Source: Roseiarcus sp963782255
Lineage (GTDB): Bacteria > Pseudomonadota > Alphaproteobacteria > Rhizobiales > Beijerinckiaceae
Assembly: GCA_963782255.1 (NCBI GenBank)
Contig: CAWAIS010000001.1
Location: 1,922,001-1,986,000, forward strand
Direction of reading: 5' to 3'
Length of the DNA: 64,000 bases
Of this stretch, positions 1 through 8,228 are shown piece by piece (position 1 is the stretch's first letter; each line of letters starts with the position of its first letter). The position numbers and the translations under genes were made by a program. A model generated the notes under the pieces. That model had not been told where the DNA came from and did not search any database. It saw only the letters and a list, made by a program, of their open reading frames with translations.

Positions 1-2
1 CG

Positions 3-206
3 CCCCTTGAGCAATTCCGGGCGGCGTTGACCGAGCGCGGCATGCCGGCATGGCGAGTCGACGCCGTCATCGAGTTGCAGGAAGCAATACTGGCGGGACG
101 CGCACCGCATCTGGCTCTCGTGACCGCCGACATCGAGGCGGCCACCGGACGGCCGCCGCGATCATTTGCGCAATTTGCACGGCGCGAGTTTGGCCCGTCC
201 GCATGA
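3..206 (+). CDS. C-terminal fragment of an NmrA-like NAD(P)-binding protein
   Basis: The window opens inside this gene; 67 codons are visible before the TGA stop. The tail ends in a pattern (ATGRPPRSFAQFARREF) common at the C-terminus of NmrA/SDR-type NAD(P)H-binding proteins, in which a threonine-glycine-arginine-proline-proline turn precedes a final aromatic/arginine helix. The Rossmann fold and cofactor motif lie upstream of the window and cannot be checked, so the family call rests on this short stretch only. Confidence 0.55.
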   Translation, partial: PLEQFRAALTERGMPAWRVDAVIELQEAILAGRAPHLALVTADIEAATGRPPRSFAQFARREFGPSA

Positions 207-300
207 GTCATCCGTTCAGCCGCTGCGCCGCCGCTCCTTTCACACGCGCGTCGCCCCGGCATAGTCTCATGCTTGCTTACTCAATCGGAGACGCAGGGTC

Positions 301-1989
301 ATGTCGGAACACGGGAGCGGAGTGACGCGGCGGGATGTGCTCGTCGGAGCGGCGAGCGGCCTTGCTTTGGCGGCGATCGAACCGGGCGGCGCGCTGGCCC
401 AAGAGCCGACGGTCTCGGGCGTCGTGTTCGAGGACCGCGACGGCTCGGGGGCCGCGGGCCCGGCCAATCCGGGCGTCGCGGGCGCGCTCGTCTCGAACGG
501 GCGCGACGTCGCAGTCACCGGCGCCGACGGACGCTATTCCCTGCTGCTGCCCGACGAAGCGACGATCTTCGTCGTCAAGCCCGCGGGCTTCATGCCGCCG
601 GTCGATTCCATCACCCGCCTGCCGCGCTTCTACCGCCATCATCAGCCGATGGGCTCGCCCGCGTCGCTCAACCTGACCTTCGAGGGCATCGCGCCGACCG
701 GGCCCATTCCCGCCTCGGTCGACTTCCCGCTCAAGCGCCAGGACGAGCCGAAGGCGTTCGACGTCGTCATGGTGACCGATCCGCAGCCGGAGAACGAGGC
801 GGAAGTCGATTTCATCCGCGAGGACCTGATCGAGGCGCTCGGCGGAACCAACGCCAAGTTCGGCCTGACCGCCGGCGACATCATGTTCGACGATCTTTCG
901 CTTTACCCCCGCCTGAACGCGATCATGGGCACGATAGGCCTGCCGTGGTGGAACATCGGCGGCAATCACGACCTCAATTTCGAGGCCCCGAGCCGCGGTT
1001 ATAGCCGCGAGACCTACAAGCGCGTCTTCGGCCCCAACTACTACGCGTTCTTCTATGGGCAGACGCTCTTTCTCATGCTCGACGACGTCGACTATCTCGG
1101 CCCTGACCCGACGAAGCCGCGCGGCTCGGGCAAGTACGAGGGACGGCTCGACGACGCGCAGCTCGAATTCGTGCGCAACGTGCTCGCGCATACGCCCGAG
1201 GACACGCTCGTCATCGCGGTCATGCACATCCCAATCCGGACCTATCTCGGCTCCGAGCCGTACCAGAACCTCGCCAACAAAGAGGCGCTGTTCAAGCTCA
1301 TCGAGGGGCGCAAATCGACCGTGAGCTTCGCCGGCCACACCCACACGACCGAGCATCATTACTTCGGCCCCGCCGATGGGTGGAACGGGGCCGAGCCGCA
1401 CCATCACCATGTCCTGACGGCGCTCTCGGGCTCCTGGTGGAGCGGCCCCTTCGATCATCGCGGCGTGGCCTCGGCCGACAGCCGAGACGGCACGCCGAAC
1501 GGCTTCCACATCCTCTCGGTCGATGGAACGAACTACACGACTCGCTTCGTCCCGGCCAAGGAGCCGAACGGCCGGCAGATGCGGCTCTCGCTCATGAGCC
1601 GCTTTCACGGAGTGAGCAAAGAGGCCGACCGCGAATTCCGCCAGGTGCGGATTCTGGGTTCGCCCGTGCCGCGCGCGTCGCTTTACGCGTCGACCCTGAT
1701 CGGCAACGTGTTCGACGGCGGCGACAAGACGAAGGTCGCGATGACGATCGGCGACCGCGAGCCCGTCGCGATGACGCGCGAGGCTCGCCCCGACCCGTTC
1801 GTGGAAGAAGTGTTCGCCCGGCACGAGCGAACCAAGAAATACTGGGTCAAGGCCGACAATTCCTCGCACATCTGGACCGCCCGCCTGCCCGCCGACCTGC
1901 CCCCCGGCGCTCATCGGCTCGTGGTCGAGGCGGTCGACGAATACGGCCGGACGCTGACGGGCCGCCTCGCGCTGGAGGTCACGGGGTAG
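301..1989 (+). CDS. Tat-exported calcineurin-like metallophosphoesterase
   Basis: A 562-residue protein. It begins with a twin-arginine signal (TRRDVLVG, residues 9-16, then a hydrophobic stretch and an ALA-Q cleavage site near 33), so it should act in the periplasm as a folded metalloenzyme. Residues about 35-140 look like a beta-sandwich (SdrD-B/CNA-like) domain with VFEDRDGSG. The phosphoesterase core follows: an Asp in VMVTDPQ (about 160), GDIMFDD, GGNHDLNFE (about 220-225) and GHTHTTEHH (about 345). The usual Asp-x-His of motif I reads Asp-Pro-Gln here. A C-terminal beta domain completes the length usual for this three-domain family. Substrate is unknown. Its 3' end overlaps the convergent gene by 11 bases. 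Confidence 0.85.
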   Translation: MSEHGSGVTRRDVLVGAASGLALAAIEPGGALAQEPTVSGVVFEDRDGSGAAGPANPGVAGALVSNGRDVAVTGADGRYSLLLPDEATIFVVKPAGFMPPVDSITRLPRFYRHHQPMGSPASLNLTFEGIAPTGPIPASVDFPLKRQDEPKAFDVVMVTDPQPENEAEVDFIREDLIEALGGTNAKFGLTAGDIMFDDLSLYPRLNAIMGTIGLPWWNIGGNHDLNFEAPSRGYSRETYKRVFGPNYYAFFYGQTLFLMLDDVDYLGPDPTKPRGSGKYEGRLDDAQLEFVRNVLAHTPEDTLVIAVMHIPIRTYLGSEPYQNLANKEALFKLIEGRKSTVSFAGHTHTTEHHYFGPADGWNGAEPHHHHVLTALSGSWWSGPFDHRGVASADSRDGTPNGFHILSVDGTNYTTRFVPAKEPNGRQMRLSLMSRFHGVSKEADREFRQVRILGSPVPRASLYASTLIGNVFDGGDKTKVAMTIGDREPVAMTREARPDPFVEEVFARHERTKKYWVKADNSSHIWTARLPADLPPGAHRLVVEAVDEYGRTLTGRLALEVTG

Positions 1990-3247
1990 GGCGCGCCGCG
2001 CGAATTTGTCTCCGGTTCGTCGGTTTTCGAGGTGTATGGGCGCCTTTTCCAATCGCTTCGGACGAAAATCCTCTGCACAGGACGCACAGCAACATTGCGC
2101 CGATAACGGCAGGGGCGAGCGGCAATCCGAATGTTCCGGCGACTGTTCTGGATATCAGAGGCAATACATAGCCACAGAGCAGGACCATCTTCTCAAACGG
2201 GCGAAAGCCCGACCGCAAGCCCTGGTCCGTCAGCCATGCGAGCGGAACGGCGAGAAGCGCCAAGTCGTAATCGAGCAGGAAAGGGCTCGCGAGCAGGCAC
2301 GCGCAGACAATTGCGGCGGGTTCCGCCGACGAACGAAACTCGCGCTTATGTAGGAGAAACAAAGCCGAAATCGCCCCGAACGCGCCGATCCCCTGCAATG
2401 CATAGGCGAGTTCGATCGACCCGCCCATCAGGCGAACCGCCCCAAAGATGCTCTGCATCTTCGCGTCGCCAATAAGATTGTGCTCCAATGCGAGGCGCGC
2501 AAATTGGCCGTCAGCAAAGAAGTTTGCCCATGCGGCCGCCCCGAAAGCGAGGTGTGAGACCGCGCAGGTCGAAAGGGCGCTGATCGTCGCAGCAGCAAGG
2601 GTGACCCAGCGGCGCGCGCAAAAGAGAGAAAACGGCAGCAATAGAACAAGCTGCGGCTTGAACGCCAGGAGGCCGAGAAGCAGACCCCCGAGACCTGGCC
2701 TACGATCCATCGCCAAGAGCCCGGCGCCAAAAAGCGCTCCGGTCAAAAATGCATTCTGCCCGTGTGCGCAGTTTATCAGCACTGCGGGAAATCCGAGGAA
2801 CGCGATCGAATCGAGGCGAGGAAGGATGCGCCGAATGACGAGCCAGTAGGCGTAACCTGTAGCCGTGAGCCAGATCGCGAGCGACCAATAATAGGGAGCG
2901 AGCGCCAGCGGCAAACAGATCAACAAGTAAGGCGGCGGATAAAAGAAGGCGGTGTATCCCACCGGCGCGCCGACGAGCGAGCGTTGGGCCGCCCAATGAG
3001 CCGGAATGCTCCAGGCCAAGGCCGGATGGCCGGCGAGCGCCAACTGCGAGGCCGTCCAAAAGCTCACAAAATCCGCACCGATCGGGTTGCCTCGCCTGTC
3101 GAGCCCGCCCTGGCTCGATGCAAGCGACGCGGTATAAATTATGACAGCAATCGAAAACAGGATGCGGGTATAGCCGCGCGCCCTGCTGGCGTCGAGCCAG
3201 GTCAAATTGCGCAGCGCAGAAACAAACGACAAGGAAGTCGAAGTCAT
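1979..3247 (-). CDS. glycosyltransferase family 87 (DUF2029-type) membrane protein
   Basis: A 422-residue polytopic protein with about ten hydrophobic segments. Near the N-terminus it has IGADFVSFWTASQLALAG, which fits the acidic DF(V/L)xFW(T)A loop of GT87/DUF2029 mannosyltransferase-like enzymes that use polyprenyl-phosphate sugars on the outer face of the inner membrane. FFYPPPYLLICLPLAL and LLAFKPQLVLLLPF are also typical of the family. The acceptor is unknown and no other glycan genes lie nearby. Stop overlaps the preceding convergent phosphoesterase gene by 11 bases, so little room exists for a terminator. Confidence 0.8.
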   Translation of the reverse strand: MTSTSLSFVSALRNLTWLDASRARGYTRILFSIAVIIYTASLASSQGGLDRRGNPIGADFVSFWTASQLALAGHPALAWSIPAHWAAQRSLVGAPVGYTAFFYPPPYLLICLPLALAPYYWSLAIWLTATGYAYWLVIRRILPRLDSIAFLGFPAVLINCAHGQNAFLTGALFGAGLLAMDRRPGLGGLLLGLLAFKPQLVLLLPFSLFCARRWVTLAAATISALSTCAVSHLAFGAAAWANFFADGQFARLALEHNLIGDAKMQSIFGAVRLMGGSIELAYALQGIGAFGAISALFLLHKREFRSSAEPAAIVCACLLASPFLLDYDLALLAVPLAWLTDQGLRSGFRPFEKMVLLCGYVLPLISRTVAGTFGLPLAPAVIGAMLLCVLCRGFSSEAIGKGAHTPRKPTNRRQIRAARPTP

Positions 3248-3620
3248 TGAGCGGTCTCGGGCGAGATCCCGATCATTCCGTGTGAAAGCTCAAAACTACG
3301 ATGTGACCGTTAAGGAAAGTTCTTCCTGCGTCGCCGAAGGCTCGCGCAACGGAGTAGGTTTGCCCCTGGCTCACGCAAATGGGGTCATGGTGTTTGAATG
3401 AAGCGAAATCCGATCGAAGGACGGCTGTGAGCCGTCATCGCGAGCCGCGGCGGGCGCGCCCCTGGCTTGCGACGACGGCCGACCCCTGCCCCGTTTTGCC
3501 GAGTTTTAACGTCCGCAGAAGCCTTTTCCAAGAAATCCCAAGTCCGGCGCGCGACGCCCCCTCAGTCGCGCCGAGCCGTGGACAGGCCCACCGGGATCGG
3601 GTCTCCGGACGGGCTGGCGC
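3248..3620. other. gene-free interval between two minus-strand genes
   Basis: About 370 bases with no convincing coding frame. It holds a short perfect hairpin (GACGGCT-GTG-AGCCGTC, 3420-3436) without a T-run. The interval must contain the promoter of the GT87 gene at its left side and the end of the collagen-like transcript at its right side. Confidence 0.5.
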
Positions 3621-4427
3621 CTACTTCGTCGCGCAGCTCACGACCGCCGCCGCATTGGCGTCGTCGCATTGCGCGCCTATCATTCCGTCGATGTGGAAGC
3701 CCGGATTGCCGTTGGCGCAATAGGCGCTGACCATGATCTCGCCCGCGCTGCAGGCCGCCTTCGATTGGCCGACGACGACCCTCAGCCGCGCGCCTTGGGC
3801 GACAGCTTGCGGCCCGGGCGGTCCCGAGGGTCCCGCAGGCCCCTGAGGCCCGGGGTCGCCCTTCGCACCTTGCGGCCCCGCGGGTCCGGCCGGACCGGCG
3901 TCGCCTTTGGGCCCCGGCTGTCCGGGCGGCCCAGCCGGGCCCGGATCGCCCTTGGACCCTTGAGCGCCGGCCGGACCGGCAGGCCCAACGTCGCCTTTTG
4001 GACCCTGAATTCCGACCACGCCCGCCGCTCCCGGATCTCCCTTCGGCCCCGGCGGCCCGGGCGGCCCGGCCGGACCCTCCGGTCCCGGCTTGCCCGGCGC
4101 TCCCGCGTCGCCCTTCGGCCCTGGGGGTCCGGGCGGTCCCGGCGGCCCGGCCATGCCGACCTCGCCTTTCGGCCCTGGAGGTCCTGCGGGTCCCGTTTCA
4201 CCTCTGGCGCCGGGATGTCCGGGCGGCCCGGCCGCGCCCATCTCGCCTTTGGGGCCCTGCGGACCTGCGGGTCCCGTCTCTCCTTTCGGCCCCTGAGGCC
4301 CGGCCGGCCCTTGCGCGCCCGGATCGCCCTTGGGCCCCGGTTGGCCAGGATCGCCTTTGTCTCCCTTGGCGCAACCTGCGAGCGCGATCAGCGAAACGGC
4401 GGCGAGCCCCACGACGAATGAGCGCAT
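3621..4427 (-). CDS. collagen-like lipoprotein with Gly-X-Y repeats
   Basis: A 268-residue protein. The start was chosen at 4427 because GGGAGG lies about six bases upstream and a lipoprotein signal follows at once: MRSFVVGLAAVSLIALAGC, with Cys19 as the lipidation site. From about residue 22 to 205 the chain is an unbroken run of Gly-X-Y triplets rich in GPKGD, GPAGP and GPPGP, as in bacterial collagen-like proteins that form triple helices. The last 60 residues are non-repetitive with four cysteines and probably form a trimerisation or binding head. It should be anchored to a membrane and project outward. Proline here cannot be assumed to be hydroxylated. Function unknown; adhesion or surface structure is an inference. 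Confidence 0.85.
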   Translation of the reverse strand: MRSFVVGLAAVSLIALAGCAKGDKGDPGQPGPKGDPGAQGPAGPQGPKGETGPAGPQGPKGEMGAAGPPGHPGARGETGPAGPPGPKGEVGMAGPPGPPGPPGPKGDAGAPGKPGPEGPAGPPGPPGPKGDPGAAGVVGIQGPKGDVGPAGPAGAQGSKGDPGPAGPPGQPGPKGDAGPAGPAGPQGAKGDPGPQGPAGPSGPPGPQAVAQGARLRVVVGQSKAACSAGEIMVSAYCANGNPGFHIDGMIGAQCDDANAAAVVSCATK

Positions 4428-4843
4428 GCGTTCCCTCCCGATGCTTCGGCTTGGGCCTAGAGGCGAGGCGGAGTCGGCGAGGCGCCCGCCGCCCAAGCTC
4501 GAGATCATGGCTTATCGCACGCCGACAAGGATGACGACAGATGGCGATAGGCCGTGTGGCTGAGGGGAAAAGCGCCAAATGAGGCGCTTTTTGCTGATGA
4601 GTCTTCTTGCAGCGATCACCAGCGAAGCCTAAAATGCGCTACAATGTCAGCTTTGAAAGCGTTCGCCTGCCCGGCCTGTCACGGCGTCGCGGTCCCCCCA
4701 ATACGCTCGGTTTCCGTTGTACGCTCGAATGGGGCGCGCGTCCGCTGGCCGACCCCGCCGGCGCCTGGTTTTTCCGGCGAATTTTTGCCGGCTCTCGCTC
4801 GAACCGGCCGCCGTCGAAGCCGGGCTTAAGCCAACGAGGAACC
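4428..4843. other. intergenic region between divergent genes, with an orphan hairpin
   Basis: This interval carries the promoters of the collagen-like gene (leftward) and of the small gene at 4844 (rightward). No protein-coding frame in it is convincing. An intrinsic-terminator-like hairpin at 4568-4592 sits in the middle, where neither flanking gene needs one, so a short unannotated transcript may end here. Confidence 0.5.
4568..4592. terminator. orphan bidirectional terminator-like hairpin
   Basis: AAAAGCGCC-AAATGA-GGCGCTTTTT: a GC-rich stem (GCGCC/GGCGC) extended by A:T pairs, giving a T-run on both strands. It lies between two divergent genes rather than at a gene end. Confidence 0.6.
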
Positions 4844-5197
4844 ATGAGCACGCTAGCCCCCGTACACACGCGAAAGCATGACGCTGAGGCTCACCGATTT
4901 GCGGTGGGACAGGTCGTCCGACTGAGAGGCAGGAGCGGCGACTGGCCGCTGACGGGCGAACTCTATCACGTCACCGGCACGCTTCCCGCGCGCGACAATG
5001 CGCTTCAATATCGCATCCGCAACGACGGCGAGCGTTACGAACGGGTCGCGATCGAGGACGATCTCGAACTCGTGCGCGCCGCAGCGCCAGTTGTCGATAA
5101 CGCGGCCCCGAGATGGACGCCGCGGCCCCCGGCGGATGGCCGGACGGCGAAGGCCGGGGTTAGAAGGGCAGCCGCCCCGAAGCAGCCGCACGGATGA
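4844..5197 (+). CDS. small conserved-looking hypothetical protein
   Basis: A 117-residue soluble protein. The start at 4844 is preceded by ACGAGGAACC, a reasonable ribosome-binding site; longer in-frame extensions upstream lack one. The middle (HRFAVGQVVRLRGR, then ELYHVTGTLPA and QYRIRNDGERYERV) reads like a small beta-barrel that binds nucleic acid or a ligand, followed by an acidic EDDLELV and a basic, disordered Pro/Arg/Lys tail. I do not recognise a named family. Similar short proteins occur in Hyphomicrobiales as far as I know, but their role is unknown. Confidence 0.55.
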   Translation: MSTLAPVHTRKHDAEAHRFAVGQVVRLRGRSGDWPLTGELYHVTGTLPARDNALQYRIRNDGERYERVAIEDDLELVRAAAPVVDNAAPRWTPRPPADGRTAKAGVRRAAAPKQPHG

Positions 5198-5316
5198 GGA
5201 ACCGGCGCCGCCGGCCGCGTCGCTTGAAGGCGCGGGCGAGGCTCGTCGCCTGAACCACCTCTCCATCTGGAGCTTGCACGGCCTGACCGTCCGGTCGCGG
5301 CGTCCAAGTTCGTGCG

Positions 5317-5514
5317 ATGCGGGACATGAAAGCAGGAGCAATCGTCGTGGCCAAACGCAAGCTTTCTCCGGTCGAAAAAATCGTGGTCCAGGTCGACCGC
5401 GAACTGGAGGAAAAGGCGCAACATCCGGACAAGGTCCCGGTCGTACGCGTCGCCGACGAGACGGACGATGATGAGAATCCGAGAGTGTTCGTGATCCTCA
5501 AGCCAAAGGAGTGA
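5317..5514 (+). CDS. small hypothetical protein
   Basis: Up to 65 residues with a basic/charged N-terminal helix (KLSPVEKIVVQVDRELEEKA) and an acidic middle (ADETDDDENPR) ending in VFVILKPKE. An alternative GTG start at 5347 is better placed relative to GGAG at about 5335. No family recognised. It is isolated between the small gene at 4844 and the SOS cassette, in the same direction. Confidence 0.45.
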   Translation: MRDMKAGAIVVAKRKLSPVEKIVVQVDRELEEKAQHPDKVPVVRVADETDDDENPRVFVILKPKE

Positions 5515-5676
5515 GGCTCCCTGCCGTGCAGGAAAGCAGCCTGCCCTCACATGCCGCTGGTGGCGGAGAGCGTCACTCCCGGCATCGACGAGGGGCGAGC
5601 CGCGTGGGGCACCGCATGGATGCCAGGCCTGGGCGAAAGAGGTTTTCGGCCGCCCCTTGACTCTCGCTGCGCTTGG

Positions 5677-5702
5677 GTTCAAAACAAGAACAAATAGGAA
5701 AC
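5677..5702 (+). promoter_or_regulatory. putative alphaproteobacterial LexA box
   Basis: Just upstream of imuA the sequence has GAAC-N7-AAAC (5688-5702), one mismatch from GAAC-N7-GAAC, the reverse of the GTTC-N7-GTTC site bound by alphaproteobacterial LexA. An additional GTTC lies seven bases before the first GAAC (5677-5680). SOS control of imuA-imuB-dnaE2 is established in related bacteria; binding here is inferred. Confidence 0.6.
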
Positions 5703-5721
5703 AGAGTAGAGTGCGGACCGA

Positions 5722-6588
5722 ATGTCGCTGGGCGGCAGGGCGGGCGCTGCGGATTTGCGCCGCGTCATCGCTAAGATCGAGGCCCAAGCGGGCCACAGCG
5801 AGCGCGCCGCGTGGCGCGTAACGCTCGCGCGCGCGCTCGATCCCGCGCTCGGCGGCGGGCTCGCCGACGACGCCCTGCACGAGATCGCGCCCGCAGAGCC
5901 TGCCGACGCAGCCGCGGCGATGGCGTTTGCGCTCGCGCTCGCCGCGCGCTTTCTCAAGCGGCGGCCGTCGGCCGGGCTCGTGATCGGCGAATGCTTCGCC
6001 GCCCATGAGGCGGGCGCGCTTTACGGACCCGGCCTCGTTGCGCATGGGCTCCCCTTGAGCCGGCTCGTCTTCGTTTCCGCCCCCGACGCGAACGCCGCCT
6101 TCTGGGCGATGGAGGAGGCGCTGAAATGCGGCGCGCCAGCCGTCATCGTCGGCGAGATCTGGAACCTGAAAGGCTATAGCCTCGCCGCCTCCCGCCGCCT
6201 CTTGCTTGCTGCGCGCAAAGGGCGAACGCCGGCGCTGCTCGTGCTCGCCGGGGCACACGGCCAGGCGGCGCGGCTCTCGACCGCCGCCGAGACGCGGTTC
6301 GAAATCGCCGCCGCCCCGAGCGCCAAAATCCCGGCGGCGGGGGACAAGGACCTGCCCGGCCCCTTCGCCTGCGGCGCGCGGCTCGTGAAGGCGCGCCTGA
6401 CCATGCCCCGCGACGGGCCGGCCGAGGCTTACGATGCGACGCGGATCGTGCGTCTCGAATGGCGAAGCGAGGACATGACTTTCAAGGACATGACTTTCAG
6501 GGATTTGGGCTTTGACGACCCGGCGATTTCTCTCTCTCTGGCTGCCGCGTCTGGCGACGGACCGCGCGCGGCGGCTCGGCGCAATTGA
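5722..6588 (+). CDS. imuA: ImuA, SOS mutagenesis accessory protein
   Basis: A 288-residue RecA-like protein of the ImuA family, which acts with ImuB and DnaE2 in damage-induced translesion synthesis. The opening (DLRRVIAKIEAQAGH), the GLVIGECFAAHEAGALYGPGL-type segment and AVIVGEIWNLKGYSLAASRR agree with the family. No intact Walker A GxxxxGKT is present, as expected for ImuA. It starts 20 bases after a probable LexA box and overlaps imuB by 77 bases, so the two are translationally linked. An imperfect tandem pair of MTFKDMTFRD near the C-terminus lies in the stretch that overlaps or precedes the imuB start. Confidence 0.85.
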   Translation: MSLGGRAGAADLRRVIAKIEAQAGHSERAAWRVTLARALDPALGGGLADDALHEIAPAEPADAAAAMAFALALAARFLKRRPSAGLVIGECFAAHEAGALYGPGLVAHGLPLSRLVFVSAPDANAAFWAMEEALKCGAPAVIVGEIWNLKGYSLAASRRLLLAARKGRTPALLVLAGAHGQAARLSTAAETRFEIAAAPSAKIPAAGDKDLPGPFACGARLVKARLTMPRDGPAEAYDATRIVRLEWRSEDMTFKDMTFRDLGFDDPAISLSLAAASGDGPRAAARRN

Positions 6589-8146
6589 CCGGCGCGCGCC
6601 GCTCGCGGCGATCGCCAAGGTCAAGAACGCCGAGCGCCTCGTCACAGTGGACGCTGAGGCCGCGCGGCTCGGCTTGACTGCCGGCCTTTCGCTTGCGGAC
6701 GCGCGCGCGCGCCATCCCGCACTCGTCACCGTTCCGTCTGAGCCTGCGGAGGAGGCGCGGCTGCTGGAAGCCTTATGCGACTGGTGCTCGCGCCTCACCC
6801 CGCTCGCCGCGCTCGACGAACGCGACGGGCTCATGCTCGACATTTCCGGCGTGGCGCATCTTTTTGGCGACGAAGCGGCGCTCGTCGAGGATTGCCTGAA
6901 CCGCCTCGCGGCGCAGGGGATCACGGCCATCGCCGGTGTCGCGGGCAATCCGTGCGCGGCTTCAGCGCTCGCGCGGTTCTCGGCGCAAAAAATCGCGCCC
7001 GAGGCGATGAGCGACAAGGCGTTCGCCAAGCTTTTCCACGGCCTGCCGCTCGCAGCTCTCGGCCTTGACGAAAAAACCGTCGCCGACATGGCGCGGGCGG
7101 GCCTGAGGCGCATCGGCGACATTGCGCTGAGGCCCCGCGCGCCGATCACGGCGCGGTTCGGCTTGACGCCGATGGCCCGGCTCGATGAACTGAAAGGCCT
7201 TGCGCGCGGCTCGATCGCGCCGCGTTTTGCGCCGCCCGAGTTCTGCGCCGAGCGGCGGTTCGCTTCGCCTGTGCAGACGGTCGAGGCGATCGAAGCGGCG
7301 CTCCGGCGGCTCGCCGACGATCTCGTTGTGCTCATCGAGCGGCAGGCCAAGGGCGCGAGGACGATCGAGCTTGAACTCTATCGCGTCGACGGCGGCGTGC
7401 GCCGCATCCGCGTCGGCGCCTCCCGGCCGCTCAATGAGGCGCGCGCTCTTCTGCGCCTCTTCGCCGAAAAGCTCGCGAGCCCGCAAGAGGACGCGATCGA
7501 CGCGGGCTTCGGCGTCGACCTCATGCGCCTCTCGTGTCTCGTGGCCGAGCCGCTCGCGCCGTCGCAAGGCCAGCTTGAGCGCGCGCATGAGGCCGAGCGG
7601 GCCCGCGCGCTCGCCGACCTCATCGATCGCTTGAGCGCGCGGCTCGGCGCTCGCGCGGTGACGCGGCGCGAGCTTATAGAGGCGCATCTGCCCGAACTGG
7701 CCGAGGCGGCCGCGCCTGCGACTTTGGGAGAGGCGCGCAAGCCGGGGCAGGGGAGCCGTCATTGCGAGGAGCGGAGCGACGAAGCAATCCAGAAGCCGGG
7801 AGCGCAGGCGCCTGGATTGCTTCGCTTCGCTCGCAATGACGGGTCAAACATTGCGCCGGCGCGGCCGCTGCGGCTCTTCATCCGCCCTGAGCCGATCGAG
7901 ACTTTGGCCGAAGTGCCCGATGGGCCTCCTTTGCGCTTCCGCTGGCGGCGCGTCCTGCACGACGTCGCCGCGATCGAAGGCCCCGAGCGCATCGCCGCCC
8001 CCTGGTGGCGGTGTCCCGGCTCGCCGACGCGCGACTATTTCCGCGCCGAGGATTCTCAAGGCCGCCGCTTCTGGCTCTACCGCGAAGGTCTCTGGGGCCG
8101 CGAAACGCAAAGGGCGAAATGGTTCATGCACGGAGTGTTCGGGTGA
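6512..8146 (+). CDS. imuB: ImuB, Y-family-like translesion polymerase subunit
   Basis: A 544-residue protein with the typical ImuB opening (RRFLSLWLPRLATDRARR), starting at TTG within imuA. Residues 1-300 follow the Y-family polymerase fold (LTAGLSLADARARHP; DISGVAHLFGDE; little-finger region after ERRFASP). ImuB proteins lack the catalytic acidic residues and serve as the hub that links ImuA, DnaE2 and the beta clamp. The C-terminal part keeps the ImuB-specific end (YFRAEDSQGRRFWLYREGLWG). Between residues about 416 and 444 lies a 29-codon palindromic repeat insertion, read in frame and absent from ordinary ImuB proteins. Confidence 0.88.
   Translation: MTTRRFLSLWLPRLATDRARRLGAIDRRAPLAAIAKVKNAERLVTVDAEAARLGLTAGLSLADARARHPALVTVPSEPAEEARLLEALCDWCSRLTPLAALDERDGLMLDISGVAHLFGDEAALVEDCLNRLAAQGITAIAGVAGNPCAASALARFSAQKIAPEAMSDKAFAKLFHGLPLAALGLDEKTVADMARAGLRRIGDIALRPRAPITARFGLTPMARLDELKGLARGSIAPRFAPPEFCAERRFASPVQTVEAIEAALRRLADDLVVLIERQAKGARTIELELYRVDGGVRRIRVGASRPLNEARALLRLFAEKLASPQEDAIDAGFGVDLMRLSCLVAEPLAPSQGQLERAHEAERARALADLIDRLSARLGARAVTRRELIEAHLPELAEAAAPATLGEARKPGQGSRHCEERSDEAIQKPGAQAPGLLRFARNDGSNIAPARPLRLFIRPEPIETLAEVPDGPPLRFRWRRVLHDVAAIEGPERIAAPWWRCPGSPTRDYFRAEDSQGRRFWLYREGLWGRETQRAKWFMHGVFG
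7756..7843 (+). repeat. palindromic repeat translated inside imuB
   Basis: The ends are perfect inverted repeats (CCGTCATTGCGAG at 7756-7768 and CTCGCAATGACGG at 7830-7842), with inner inverted segments AGCAATCCAG and CTGGATTGCT. The unit adds 29 codons without disturbing the frame. A second copy is intergenic at 14406-14485. Confidence 0.85.
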
Positions 8147-8154
8147 AGGGGGAT

Positions 8155-8214
8155 CCTCTTCGCCCCGCTTGCGGGGAGAAGGTGGCCGGCGAAGCCGGCC
8201 GGATGAGGGGCAAG
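8155..8214 (+). repeat. two-stem palindromic repeat, left of the DUF559 gene
   Basis: Stem 1 CCCCGCTTGCGGGG within CTTCGCC...GAGAAGG, stem 2 CCGGC-GAA-GCCGG, then GGATGAGGGGCAAG. It is the same unit as at 8591-8642, in the opposite orientation. It lies directly after the imuB stop codon. Confidence 0.8.
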
Positions 8215-8228
8215 TAGAGAAGACAGTC

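Noticed and set aside
277..2052. Long leftward open frame opposite the phosphoesterase gene
   Set aside because: High GC keeps opposite frames open; its composition is Arg-rich with no motif, whereas the plus frame has all family motifs. The same holds for the long frames opposite dnaE2 (8506-11166), leuS (34578-36830) and the carboxylase genes (18859-21885).
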